This document shows, in pieces, positions 43,481 through 52,800 of a stretch of DNA of 64,000 nt. How positions within the stretch are numbered: position 1 is the first letter of the stretch; each line of letters begins with the position of its first letter. Origin of the DNA: JAAFIP01 sp043778205 (lineage in GTDB: Bacteria; Pseudomonadota; Gammaproteobacteria; Burkholderiales; Burkholderiaceae_C); NCBI GenBank assembly GCA_043778205.1, contig JAYWGO010000177.1, positions 28,429 through 92,428 on the forward strand, given 5' to 3'. The position numbers were made by a program, and so were the translations under genes. Below the pieces are notes generated by a model, which saw only the letters and a program-made list of their open reading frames with translations, made no database searches and had not been told where the DNA came from.

Positions 43481-43530
43481 AATAGCTAAGTATGTAGCAT
43501 TTCCTTGGGTTACAAGGCTAAAATGTTAAA
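43481..43530 (+). repeat. Interspersed repeat copy D
   Basis: A diverged copy in which the GCTGC-TTGT-GCAGC hairpin is lost (AATAGCTAAGTATGTAGC), but the ATTTCCTTGGG and CTAAAATG parts remain. It touches a terminator of the cytochrome gene. Confidence 0.85.
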
Positions 43531-43550
43531 AACCGCCATTAAGGCGGTTT
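43530..43550 (-). terminator. Terminator of the cytochrome c gene
   Basis: AAACCGCC and GGCGGTTT form an eight-base stem with a five-base loop. On the minus strand it is followed by TTAACATTTT after a T run, so it fits the end of the transcript of the gene at 43591-44166. Confidence 0.8.
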
Positions 43551-43590
43551 AGAGTGGCTTACGTTAACTGCGTACTAGCGCAGCAAAAAA

Positions 43591-44166
43591 CTATTTGGCC
43601 GCTACTGCAGCAGATGCGCCCTCTGCAGCGGCTGCAGCGACCCGCTCTGGCACTGCAAATTTGCTGCCTGCAGCATTGGTCATGTACACCACAGCACGGC
43701 CAATTTCGGCATCTTCGTAGTCACCGCCGCCTTGCGCACCCATTGCGCCCTTGCCTTTAAGGGCAGAGTTCCATAATGCTGGGTAGCCAGTGGCAATCCG
43801 TGCACCCCAAGCACCAACATCGCCAAATTTAGGCGCACCCGCTACCCCTGCGCCGTGGCAGGCAACACACTGGGCTTTGTAAATCTCTTCGCCTGCTTTC
43901 AAGGGGCGGTTAGCGTCCCGAATTTCTACAGTGCCTACCTTTTGAATCCGCATGGCCACGGTTTTTTGCAGCTCTTGCTCAGTTAAGCCAGCCTGCGACA
44001 CCTTGGACATATCACCAGCAGGCTTGGCCGCAGAGGTTACGTAGTACACCAAGCCAATAATCACAAACACAGGCACCACAAAAGAAAGTAGCACCGTCAT
44101 CAGCAGCTGCATCGGCGTTTTGATGGGGCCTTCGTGGTGGTCGTCGTGGGAATCAGTGCTGCTCAT
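43591..44166 (-). CDS. Membrane-anchored cytochrome c
   Basis: A 191-residue protein with one N-terminal helix (LLMTVLLSFVVPVFVIIGLVY, around residues 21-42) that also anchors it, then a single heme site CVACH and a methionine ligand likely in KGAMGAQ or YMTNAAG. It resembles cytochrome c5-like electron carriers next to terminal oxidases, but no oxidase gene is adjacent. An Ala-rich tail ends the protein. Confidence 0.9.
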   Translation of the reverse strand: MSSTDSHDDHHEGPIKTPMQLLMTVLLSFVVPVFVIIGLVYYVTSAAKPAGDMSKVSQAGLTEQELQKTVAMRIQKVGTVEIRDANRPLKAGEEIYKAQCVACHGAGVAGAPKFGDVGAWGARIATGYPALWNSALKGKGAMGAQGGGDYEDAEIGRAVVYMTNAAGSKFAVPERVAAAAAEGASAAVAAK

Positions 44167-44335
44167 GGTGATCTCGGTCAGTGTGGCTTGCGCGGCCAGG
44201 TGTTTACAAAAATGTGCTGCAGGGGGCTAAGGAAAATCAAAAACCTAAGCTGCATATAGCGTGGATAATTATAACCGTGCGATGCCCGTTCACCCTTCTT
44301 GGGCAAGCCATACGCACTACAATGCCAACATCTGT

Positions 44336-44411
44336 GCGGCTGTAGCTCAGTGGATAGAGTATTGGCCTCCGAAGCCAAGGGTCGTGGGTTCGATCCCCGC
44401 CAGCCGCACCA
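44336..44411 (+). tRNA. tRNA-Arg (CCG)
   Basis: A 76-base cloverleaf with acceptor GCGGCTG/CAGCCGC, anticodon loop CTCCGAA (anticodon CCG), GGTTCGATCC T arm and encoded CCA. The small Cys-rich gene begins 30 bases downstream. Confidence 0.95.
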
Positions 44412-44440
44412 TTTTTGACCTGCAGGGATGGGCTTGTAAG

Positions 44441-44620
44441 ATGGAAGATGATCCAAGGTGTTGCGGTACGGGCCATTGCCTGATCGACAACCAAGGCCGC
44501 TGCTGGTGCGGCCAGCAGTGGGATGGCACGCAAATGTGCTTCCCACCCCAGAGCGCGCCACCTGCCGTCAGCGCTCAACCCACGCAGAACCAAAGCGTGG
44601 CGCCAGAGTCTAAACTTTAG
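44441..44620 (+). CDS. Small Cys-rich hypothetical protein
   Basis: A 59-residue protein with two Cys clusters close together: DPRCCGTGHCLID and GRCWCGQQWDG, then a Pro/Ser/Gln-rich tail. The arrangement suggests metal binding. I think related short proteins occur in Comamonadaceae next to tRNA genes, but no function is known to me. The frame continues upstream through the tRNA gene without a stop, which is a coincidence. Confidence 0.65.
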   Translation: MEDDPRCCGTGHCLIDNQGRCWCGQQWDGTQMCFPPQSAPPAVSAQPTQNQSVAPESKL

Positions 44621-44660
44621 CCAAGCAGCTCTAGCTTGGGGTCTTAGGCATATTCGCAGC

Positions 44661-45548
44661 ATGCAACGTCGCCAATTTTTATCGTTCTCTAGCGCAGCCA
44701 TCTTGGGTGGTGGCGCAGTGACTGGCTGCAGCTTTGCCCCCGACTACGACCATGCCAGCGACGACGCGCCCCGTTACGACACCGCACTGGTCAAGCCCGC
44801 CCGCGTAGCCTGGGTGCTTAGTTCCGGTGGGCCGCGTGGGTTTGTGCATGTGGGCGTGCTCAAAGCGCTGGACGAGCTGGGCTGCAAACCTGACTTGGTA
44901 GTAGGCGGCTCGGTAGGTGCACTGGTGGGTGCCTTGTATGCTTGCGGCATCGGTGGCAGCGACCTAGAGCGCATGGCGCTTGAATTGGGCATGACCGACA
45001 TGGCCCGGCTGGCTGTCACGGGTGAAGGCCGCTTTGCAGGCACCCCGATAGCTGAGCTGATCAACCGCGAGCTGCGCCAGCAGCCGATTGAAAAACTAGG
45101 CACCCGCTTTGCCGCCGCCGTGATTGCGCGTGACAACCGCAGCCCCATGCTGTTTAACGCAGGCAACTGCGGCGTAGCTGTGCAAGCTAGCTGCGCTATT
45201 GAAGGAACCTTTACCCCGGTGCGCATCAGAGGCCAGCAGTATGTAGATGCTGATCTGGCCGTGCCATTGCCCGTGCGCATGGCCCGCGCGCTGGGCGCAG
45301 CCAAAGTAGTGGCCATAGATGCATCAGCCCACGAAGACAAAGCCCCCGACAGTGCGCAGCGCTACCGCGAAGGCGACCTGCGCAAACGCGCCCTGACCGA
45401 ACCCGATGCCAGAGCCGCCGATATCACCCTGCACCCTGACTTTGGCTATTACGTCAGCACCAGCCGCGAGTTCAGGGAACGCGCCATGCGCGCAGGCTAT
45501 GCACAGACCATGGCGCAAGCAGAGCGCCTAAAAGCCCTGCATGCCTGA
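44661..45548 (+). CDS. Patatin-like lipoprotein
   Basis: A 295-residue protein with a lipoprotein-type signal (QRRQFLSFSSAAILGGGAVTGC; the Cys is about residue 23), then a patatin domain: SSGGPRGFVHVGV for the oxyanion hole, GGSVG for the nucleophile and a YVDADLA segment where the Asp is expected. The last motif is DAD rather than DGG or DGA. Similar to RssA-type phospholipases, probably in the outer or inner membrane leaflet. The ATG at 44661 starts the signal peptide. Confidence 0.85.
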   Translation: MQRRQFLSFSSAAILGGGAVTGCSFAPDYDHASDDAPRYDTALVKPARVAWVLSSGGPRGFVHVGVLKALDELGCKPDLVVGGSVGALVGALYACGIGGSDLERMALELGMTDMARLAVTGEGRFAGTPIAELINRELRQQPIEKLGTRFAAAVIARDNRSPMLFNAGNCGVAVQASCAIEGTFTPVRIRGQQYVDADLAVPLPVRMARALGAAKVVAIDASAHEDKAPDSAQRYREGDLRKRALTEPDARAADITLHPDFGYYVSTSREFRERAMRAGYAQTMAQAERLKALHA

Positions 45549-45862
45549 AAAACCTGCCACGGTGAAAGAAGCGGACACTCAAAAAAGCATTGGTAATGGG
45601 TAAAGGAAAAGGCAATTATTTGAAGATATAGCCCTGTCGCCCAAGGAAATACTGAATAAGTAGCTATTAATTTAGTAGTAAATAGATTTTAAGCTAGTCT
45701 TATGTAGCTGTAAGTCAGTCTATGGAATTGCAAGCGCGCTAGAAGTAGTGTTTGAGTGTTAAGCGCCTCAACTCTCGGTTCAGCATTTGGATTAAGTGCG
45801 GAAGTCGCTTTAAAATTGTAACTAAAATTAGCCGATCCACAGTACATCAGTGAAAGGCCATT
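45549..45862. other. Gene-free region with repeat copy E
   Basis: A 314-base stretch without a supported gene. It holds repeat copy E (45627-45673). The rest is AT-rich and probably carries the promoter of the unknown-protein/DyP operon, which I could not place. Confidence 0.5.
45627..45673 (-). repeat. Interspersed repeat copy E
   Basis: A reverse copy: TATAGCCCTGTCGCCCAAGG, AAATACTGAATAAGTAGC and TATTAATTT. The hairpin part is diverged, the CCCAAGGAAAT core is kept. Confidence 0.85.
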
Positions 45863-46546
45863 GTGTCCAATATTGCAGGTAAAGCCTATGCCATGAACGT
45901 CATCACGCCAGTGCGCGGGTGGGCTGCGTGGTTAAATAAACTGATTTTCTGGATCGCTAAAAAACGCCCCTCCACCCTGCAAGGCTTGGTGTCGCTGTCA
46001 TTGATCCATTACGCCCGCTGGGTGATTGTGGGTAACAAACAGTTCCCCCATCTGGCACCCGAGCAGCCCAAAGAAAACCTGCGCTACAGCTATATGCTGT
46101 TTTTCAGTAACTTTAATGGCAGCTGGGACCAGTACGTAGACTCGTTCACTTTTGCCATTCCCAGCGGGCTGGACATGTTCTGGAAATGGGACGTGCGCTA
46201 CCCCAAGTCGGTGCCGCTCACACCGTTCCACGACTACATACGCTACAACCAAATCGAGACCATCCACTACTACAGCGCCTACCCCATGGCCAGCGCCAAT
46301 GATGTTAAGAGTGCCAAAAAATTGCGCCTGGCGTTAATAAATTTTGATGCCCGCCTAGACGTGCACGCTAGCGACGAAGCCTTTCAAAAGCAATTCCATT
46401 TGCTCCTGCGTGATGTACAGCACGACATGGGCAGCATGCGCCACACGCCGATTGTCAGCATGGCGGCGCACTGCGTGCAGCAACGCCTGGACGAAGAGCG
46501 TCTGCATTCAGCAAGTGCCTTGAAAGGGTACAAGGAACACGTATGA
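45863..46546 (+). CDS. Hypothetical protein, paralogue 1 of a tandem pair
   Basis: A 227-residue soluble protein with a GTG start. I do not recognise a family. It shares a SNIxGKAYAM head, an LFFSNFNGSWDQYVDSF segment and an overall layout with the next gene (SNISGKAYALT; VFTSNFHGDLDTYLQGM), so the two arose by duplication. The repeated strand-then-helix pattern recalls ferredoxin-like folds such as that of DyP peroxidases, but this is a guess. It is the first gene of an operon with a second paralogue and a DyP-type peroxidase, with a four-base overlap to the next gene. Confidence 0.75.
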   Translation: MSNIAGKAYAMNVITPVRGWAAWLNKLIFWIAKKRPSTLQGLVSLSLIHYARWVIVGNKQFPHLAPEQPKENLRYSYMLFFSNFNGSWDQYVDSFTFAIPSGLDMFWKWDVRYPKSVPLTPFHDYIRYNQIETIHYYSAYPMASANDVKSAKKLRLALINFDARLDVHASDEAFQKQFHLLLRDVQHDMGSMRHTPIVSMAAHCVQQRLDEERLHSASALKGYKEHV

Positions 46547-47298
46547 GTAGCAACATATCCGGCAAAGCCTACGCGCTCACTATGCTGTGCCCAATCAAAC
46601 CGGGTGTAGAAGGCAGTGCCGCTTTTGGTGATGTGCTGCGCGACAAACTAGAGGCCTGGAACGAACTGCGCCAAAGCCCGATGGCGCGCGTACCTAACAC
46701 CTATTTGTGCCGCTACTACATTCTGGACGATGTCTATACGCAGTCATTGCCGGGTGGTGGCATATGGGACACGGTCTCTGATATTTGGCCAGTGCTGTCT
46801 AAAAAGAGCCGCCTCGAAGCGTTGCCCTGTGAGGAGCACTTGCAGTCGCGCTACTTGGTTTTCACCAGCAATTTCCATGGTGATCTGGATACCTATTTAC
46901 AAGGCATGTGGCTCCATGCTGAGCATGCTGTGCACAACGTGTGGCAGTACTGCTATGGTTTTGACAAGGTGACGGATGCCGACAGCTTCGCAGCGTATGC
47001 CAAGCTGTGCCAGCTCGATGCCACATTGTTTTTTGTAGGCTCGAACGACGACCCCTTGGACGAACAGCTCAAAGCTTTATATATCAAGCAAGAGTTTTCG
47101 CGTTTCGCACAAACCACCCAAGACCTGCCAGCAGCGCAATTGCGCCAAGCCTACCGAGAGTTCATGCTCCGTGTCAAACCCCGCGACATCACCGGCCCTT
47201 CATGGCCAGCGGGCGCAAAAAATGAGTTAACCCTGCAACTGATTCCTGCCTGGACAGCCGCACAGAAGATTGTCCAACAAGAAAGTACACAGCCATGA
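46543..47298 (+). CDS. Hypothetical protein, paralogue 2 of a tandem pair
   Basis: A 251-residue soluble protein, related to the previous one in its N-terminal head and its YLVFTSNFHGDLDTYLQ strand-helix stretch, but longer at the N-terminal side of that stretch (GGIWDTVSDIWPVLSKKS). No catalytic motif or signal is seen. Its start and stop overlap its neighbours by four bases each (ATGA), so it is coupled to the DyP peroxidase and probably acts with it. Confidence 0.75.
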   Translation: MSSNISGKAYALTMLCPIKPGVEGSAAFGDVLRDKLEAWNELRQSPMARVPNTYLCRYYILDDVYTQSLPGGGIWDTVSDIWPVLSKKSRLEALPCEEHLQSRYLVFTSNFHGDLDTYLQGMWLHAEHAVHNVWQYCYGFDKVTDADSFAAYAKLCQLDATLFFVGSNDDPLDEQLKALYIKQEFSRFAQTTQDLPAAQLRQAYREFMLRVKPRDITGPSWPAGAKNELTLQLIPAWTAAQKIVQQESTQP

Positions 47299-48845
47299 CC
47301 AAAGTGCTAGATTTATGGGACATCCAAGGCAATGTCGTGCGGCCTTATGGACGCTTTGGCTTTCCAGTGGCGCGCTATCTGCTGCTCAATGTGCGTGATG
47401 GCCGGCTGGGTCGCCAATGGCTGGCGGGGGTGATACCGCGCATCACCACCTCGGCCACATGGGACGATGCACAGGGCTGCATACCCAAACCGGTTGCCAC
47501 CCTGAACATGGCCATCAACCATGCGGGTTTTGTGGCGCTGGACGTGCCCAACGCCAGCTTAAACAGCTTTCCCCACGAGTTCACCATGGGCATGCGCAGG
47601 CGCAGAGACATCATCGGCGACGATGGCCCTAGCGGCCCAGACTATTGGGATCCGGTGTGGCGCAGCACGGAGGCTGGCAAAGCGGTGCACATCTTGCTGA
47701 CCTTGAACGCACAAAGCCCCAAGGCCATGGCAGAGCAATACGACGCTATTGTGCAGACCTTGGCAGACAGCCAAGGCGCAGTTGCCTTGCTAGATGGCCA
47801 TCTCGGCCAGGACGGGCAACTTTTGCCCTACCAAGAAGGGCATTTGCTGTGGGAGCACGGCCTGCCCACCGCCAAGGAGCATTTTGGCTATACCGATGGT
47901 ATTGGCGACCCCTATTTTGAAGGCATTGCTGACCCGCGCTATCGCGTGGAAGGCCGTGGCAAACAAATGGACGACGGCACCTGGGAGCCTTTGGCAACGG
48001 GTGAGTTCTTGCTAGGGCACATTGACGAGGCCCACGAGTACCCTCCCGCGCCAGAGCCGGTGCTGTTCTCGCGCAATGGCACCTACATGGTATATCGCAA
48101 GCTGCACCAAAACGTAGCCTCGTTTGACACGCTTTTGCAACGCGAAGGCGAACACTACCCAGGCGGCCCAGAGCTGCTGGCAGCCAAGTTTGTGGGCCGC
48201 TGGCGCGACAATGGCGCGCCGCTGGTGAATGCCCCCGACGCGAAAGCCAAGCAGGCTTGGGACGCGCAGTATGCGCAGGCCAGCCCTGAGCAGCGTGATG
48301 CAATGCTGAGCGATTTTGTCTACGACGAGGACATGAGCGGCGCGCGCTGCCCCATGAGCGCGCATATTCGCAGGCTCAATCCGCGCGCCTCGCTGGAGAT
48401 CAAGGCGGGTGTGTGTCCCGGCGAGTTTGCGAGCGACAAGGGCGCGTTTGACACACCTGGGGCTTTGGCCAACCGGCGGCGCGTTTTGCGGCGTGGCCTG
48501 CCCTACGGCAACAGCACGGAGCGCAGCAGCGACGCAGGTAACCACGGCGTGATCATGATGATGCTGAACGCCGACATCGGCCGCCAGTATGAATTTATCC
48601 AACAGCAATGGGTCAACTACGGCAATGATTTCCGTGAAGGCAACGACAAAGAAGTATTGTTGGGTAACCACCATGCCTTTGACCCCACTTGCGTAGTGCA
48701 TGCTGCTGACCCGACGGGCGATGCACCGCCGCGGTTTGTGCGCAACATTCCCCGTTTGGTAGAAACGCGCGGTGGCGACTACTTCTTTGTGCCCAGTCTT
48801 ACGGCGCTGCGGCTGGTGGCCAGGGGCTTGATTGACCCCACATAA
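47295..48845 (+). CDS. DyP-type heme peroxidase
   Basis: A 516-residue dye-decolorizing peroxidase. The GXXDG motif is FGYTDGIGDP with catalytic Asp201, and the proximal heme His is His357 in CPMSAHIRRLNPR. NGTYMVYRKL supplies the conserved Arg region. It oxidises substrates with hydrogen peroxide. There is no Tat or Sec signal and no obvious encapsulin tail, so it is probably cytoplasmic. It is larger than the A/B types and fits the class with long insertions. It converges on a catalase-like gene 41 bases away. Confidence 0.9.
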   Translation: MTKVLDLWDIQGNVVRPYGRFGFPVARYLLLNVRDGRLGRQWLAGVIPRITTSATWDDAQGCIPKPVATLNMAINHAGFVALDVPNASLNSFPHEFTMGMRRRRDIIGDDGPSGPDYWDPVWRSTEAGKAVHILLTLNAQSPKAMAEQYDAIVQTLADSQGAVALLDGHLGQDGQLLPYQEGHLLWEHGLPTAKEHFGYTDGIGDPYFEGIADPRYRVEGRGKQMDDGTWEPLATGEFLLGHIDEAHEYPPAPEPVLFSRNGTYMVYRKLHQNVASFDTLLQREGEHYPGGPELLAAKFVGRWRDNGAPLVNAPDAKAKQAWDAQYAQASPEQRDAMLSDFVYDEDMSGARCPMSAHIRRLNPRASLEIKAGVCPGEFASDKGAFDTPGALANRRRVLRRGLPYGNSTERSSDAGNHGVIMMMLNADIGRQYEFIQQQWVNYGNDFREGNDKEVLLGNHHAFDPTCVVHAADPTGDAPPRFVRNIPRLVETRGGDYFFVPSLTALRLVARGLIDPT

Positions 48846-48886
48846 GCCTACTGCGCTGGCGTGCAGCGCTGTCTTGCGCGCTGCCT

Positions 48887-49864
48887 TTAGCCCACGCCAT
48901 TGACGCGGCGGCGCAGCTCAGAGATGCCGTGGTACACCACACGCCGCGCGCGGTTGATGCTGCCCAGTGGGCGGTGCACCGCAAGGCAGTGCCATGGGGA
49001 AAAACGCATGTCCTCGCCTTGGCGGTTGCGCTCGGGCGTGTCAAAGTTTTGTGCCACTATGCGCAGCGTGGCCACGGGCTCGAAGGGCGAAGCAGCTTCG
49101 TCCCATTGCGCGCTAGCGTCTTCCACAGGCATACGCTTGGGGTCAGTTTGGCGCTGAATGCCAAATACAAATTCAGCACCTTTCTGGCTCAGTTGCGCGG
49201 CCATCGCATCACGCAAAAAGTTATCGCCAGGATGGTCGGGCACCGGTTGCGCCAGCGGCGCAACCGGGGTGATGCAGAACTTTACCGGATGCTCGCCCAG
49301 TAAATACGGTGTGCTGCTGAAGTAACGGATGGACAAAGGGTTGGCAAACACCTTGAACGCGCCGATGAGCCGCCACACCACACCCAAGTTGCCAGCAAAA
49401 AAGCGCAGCTTGCTCCACAACGACCCTTGGATTGCGCTGACCATGCCATCAAAGGCCTTCACATCACGGCATATAAATGCATTGGTGCTGATGAGCAAAA
49501 AATCTTGATTTTCAGCGCAATCAGATTCGTCGCTGAGTTTGTCGCCCTGCACACCTTCAAGCTTGATGGCCATGCCCCGGATGTCACGCTTGTCGTCGGG
49601 CTGCGCGGTGCTGTTGGCGTTAGAAAAACGCACCCAGGCAGGGTAGGTTGCAGGTTGCGCAAAAATACCCACGCGGTAAGCATCTTCCAAGTTGCTATGC
49701 ACCGTGAATTCAGCCCGCACCAAGCCATGCATTTTGGGGTGCGCATCGCGCGGCATCAGCCCATCTGGGTGGTCGTTGATCAGTTGCGTCTTAAGCCGTT
49801 TGAGAAGATCCTCTGCGTAGCTTTGCTCAAACTCCGTAATTAGTTCTTGTGCGTGCAAAGTCAT
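48887..49864 (-). CDS. Catalase-related heme protein
   Basis: A 325-residue protein, far shorter than a catalase (about 480-500). It keeps the core: the distal-side KMHGLVRAEFTVH segment with a His, YPAWVRFSNA, RDIRGMAIKLEG, and an Arg/Tyr pair in RARRVVYHG suited as the heme ligand. Such mini-catalases include peroxygenase- or allene-oxide-synthase-like enzymes acting on lipid hydroperoxides. Its ATG overlaps the stop of the cyclase gene (ATGA), so it is translationally coupled to it. Confidence 0.82.
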   Translation of the reverse strand: MTLHAQELITEFEQSYAEDLLKRLKTQLINDHPDGLMPRDAHPKMHGLVRAEFTVHSNLEDAYRVGIFAQPATYPAWVRFSNANSTAQPDDKRDIRGMAIKLEGVQGDKLSDESDCAENQDFLLISTNAFICRDVKAFDGMVSAIQGSLWSKLRFFAGNLGVVWRLIGAFKVFANPLSIRYFSSTPYLLGEHPVKFCITPVAPLAQPVPDHPGDNFLRDAMAAQLSQKGAEFVFGIQRQTDPKRMPVEDASAQWDEAASPFEPVATLRIVAQNFDTPERNRQGEDMRFSPWHCLAVHRPLGSINRARRVVYHGISELRRRVNGVG

Positions 49865-52800
49865 GCGTGCGGCTCTTCCATCGGTGGCACCTTAGGCGGT
49901 TTATTGAAGAGTGCTTTCGGCTGCGCCAGTGCTTGGATGTCTTGAGCAATTGCACCCATAAAAATTTGAGCGTCTTGCTGGTGAGCGACTGCCAAAGCAT
50001 TGCGCAGCATCTCTTGCGCTTCCAATAACGCGTTCGGATTTTTTGCATACTGCAAACGGGCACGCAAACGCAGGTACTCAGGCTCCATCCAGCGCTCGCC
50101 CATGTTGATGCGCTCTTCAATACGCGCTAGCGCGTCCAGCCCATCTTGAACATAGCCGTGGGTTAAACAGGCGCGGGCATAAAACACGACCCAGGTGGTC
50201 AGGTAAGCGCTGTGCTGGGTCAGTAGTACATCCACGCAGGCATTGGCTTTGTCGATGTAGGCGGCAACGTGCAGGCTAGGCACAGCAGGCAGCATCAAAT
50301 GGCCCAGCGCAGTAATCAGGTCGGTATAGGGTGCCCAAATGGGCAGCTGGTGTTTGCTGGCGTAGTCGTGTGCTTCCCCGGCGTAGCGCGCCATGTCTTC
50401 AGCGCGTTGCCACAGGCCGCTGATATGGCCGCCACAAAACACCAAGGCTTGGCAAATGGAGACATGGTTTTGGCTGCGCTGGGCGTATGCAAGGGCCTGG
50501 TCGCGCCAGTGGGTAGAGGCTTTTTCTTGCTGGCGTAGGGAGCAGGTGGTGGCCAGCGCCAGCAACACCGAGCACACGTGGCTGTTAGAGCTAAAGCGAA
50601 AACCCGCAGAGTTGCCGTGTACATCGGGGTCGTAGAGTTTGAGGAAGGCTTCTAGCTCTTCCTGCGCCTGCACAAGTTGTCCTTGGATCATGCAGGTAAA
50701 ACCCATGGCACGGTGTGACAGCAAGCGGTCTATATCGTTATTGGTATGCGCAGCATCACGCACTTGGGTTGCCAGGTGGTTGACATCGGCTAAATTCCAA
50801 CCGCTCAGCGCCACAGCCCATTTGAGGTAGCGGGCTGAAACTTGGTATTCGCTGAGTGGCATGCTTTCGGACAAGGCATAGGCGCGCTCGACGATGTTCA
50901 CCAGCTTGCGTGAGCCTATGCCGCGCGTGGCAATTAAGGGCCCCGTAACCGCCATGCAAATGACCAGCTCATGGGCATCACGCTCGCTACTTTGGGGTAT
51001 CTCAGAGAGCATTTCCAGTGCGCGGCTGTAGTGCGCCACAGCTTCTTTGGGTGCAAACTGGTTAGCCGCCAGTTCAGCGGCGCGCTCCCAAAAGAACACG
51101 GCGCGCTCTGTGTTGCCAGCTTCGGTGTGGTGCACGGCCAGCAAGTGGGGTGTATTGGTAATCGACACCGCAAACTCTTGCTCCATAACCTGCGCTACTT
51201 TGGCATGCAAACGCACCCGGTCTGCGCGCAGCATGCGCTGGTACACCGCGTCTTTCACCAGCATGTGGTCAAAACTCAGCACAATGCCATTGGGCGTAGT
51301 GCGCTGTACAAAAAGCTGCGCCTCCAACAGCTCTTCAATGGCCGCCTGGGTATCCTCCATCAGGTCTTTGGCACACGCTACCAGCAGCGCCATGTCAAAC
51401 TCGCGCCCTAGCACAGCGGCTTGCTGCACGGTCATGCGGCCATACTGCAGCTGGTCCAACCGGGCCAGCAAAATATCACTCAACGTAGACGGTATGCCCT
51501 TGGTACCTATGGGGTTGTCAAAGTCCTCGCGCAGCAGCATGGCATGGGCCAGCTCGGTGGCAAAAATAGGCACGCCATCAGAGCGGTCCACAATTTGGCG
51601 CATGATGGCCTCAGGCATGAGCCTGGGCGCAGCCAGGCCGGTGACGATGGTGCGAATGTCGTCCTCGGGCAAACGGTCCAGGTGCAGCACGCTCACGTGG
51701 GCACCGTCGCTGAACATTTTGTCTTTGGTGGGCCGCGAGGTGGCGATCAGCATGGCGCTTTGCCGGGGCAGCTCGCTGACAAATTGGCTCAGTAAATCGT
51801 TGGTGCTTGGGTCAGCCCAGTGCAGGTCTTCTACCACCACCAGGGTGCGCTCACGCACCAAGCCGTGCAGCCAGCGCAGCAGGGCACCCTGAATGCGGCT
51901 GCGCACAGTGTCGCTGCTCAAACCCGCCATGTGCGGCGCGCCTACGCTGCGCAGGCCTAGCAGTTCGGCCAAGGCAAAAAAGTCGTCATTGCTGCCCAAA
52001 CCATAGTGCACCGCCAGTGCTTCTAGTTTGCGCTGCTTTTCTGTGTCGCTGTCTTCATAGCCAATTTTGGCGGCGGCTTGAATATGCTGAATGCACGGGT
52101 ACAGCGGGGTTTGGCTGTAGTCGGGCGAGCATTGCAAAACAGGTGCGCTCGAGTTGCCAGGCCCCACGTCAGCATACAGGCGCGTAATCAAATGCGATTT
52201 GCCGGTGCCTGCATCGCCACGCAGCAAAATTGCCTGGCCGCGTCCGCTGCGGGAGCGTTCAAACTTGTCGCGTAAAAAAGTCAGTTCTACATCGCGGCCC
52301 ACCAGCGGGCCAATGCGCCTGCGCCCACGGGTGGCTTGAAAACGGCTTTGGCTTTGTAGCTCAGACAACAGCTCCCACGCATTGACGGGTGCTGCCGAAC
52401 CTTTGACCGCTACCTGCCCCAGGCTGCGAAAGGCAAATAAGTCGCCCGCAGCGTCGCGTGTGGTGCCAGCCACCACTACGCTGCCAGGCTGCGCCAAGCT
52501 TTGCATGCGCGCGGCCAAATTGGGCGTTTCGCCCACGGCACCAATCTCATGCGTATCCCCAGCGCCTACTAGCTGGCCAATCACCACGGTGCCTGTGGCC
52601 AAGCCCATACGCACCTGCAGCTGCACCCCCGCAATCGGCTTGACGCGTGCAATCGCGCGCAGTGCGTCCAGGGCTGCACGCAGCGCACGCTCGCAGTCCG
52701 ACTCGCTAATGCTAGGGTAGCCAAAGTACACCAACACGCCGTCGCCCAGGTACTGTGCGATGTAGCCTTTGTGTTTGTGCACTACCGCGCGAATGCACTC

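Noticed and set aside
43530..43550. Plus-strand terminator for the hypothetical gene ending at 43462
   Set aside because: The stem is symmetric, but a T run follows only on the minus strand, so it was assigned to the cytochrome gene.
44261..44440. Upstream part of the frame around tRNA-Arg
   Set aside because: The frame passes through the tRNA gene; only the part from 44441 looks like a protein.
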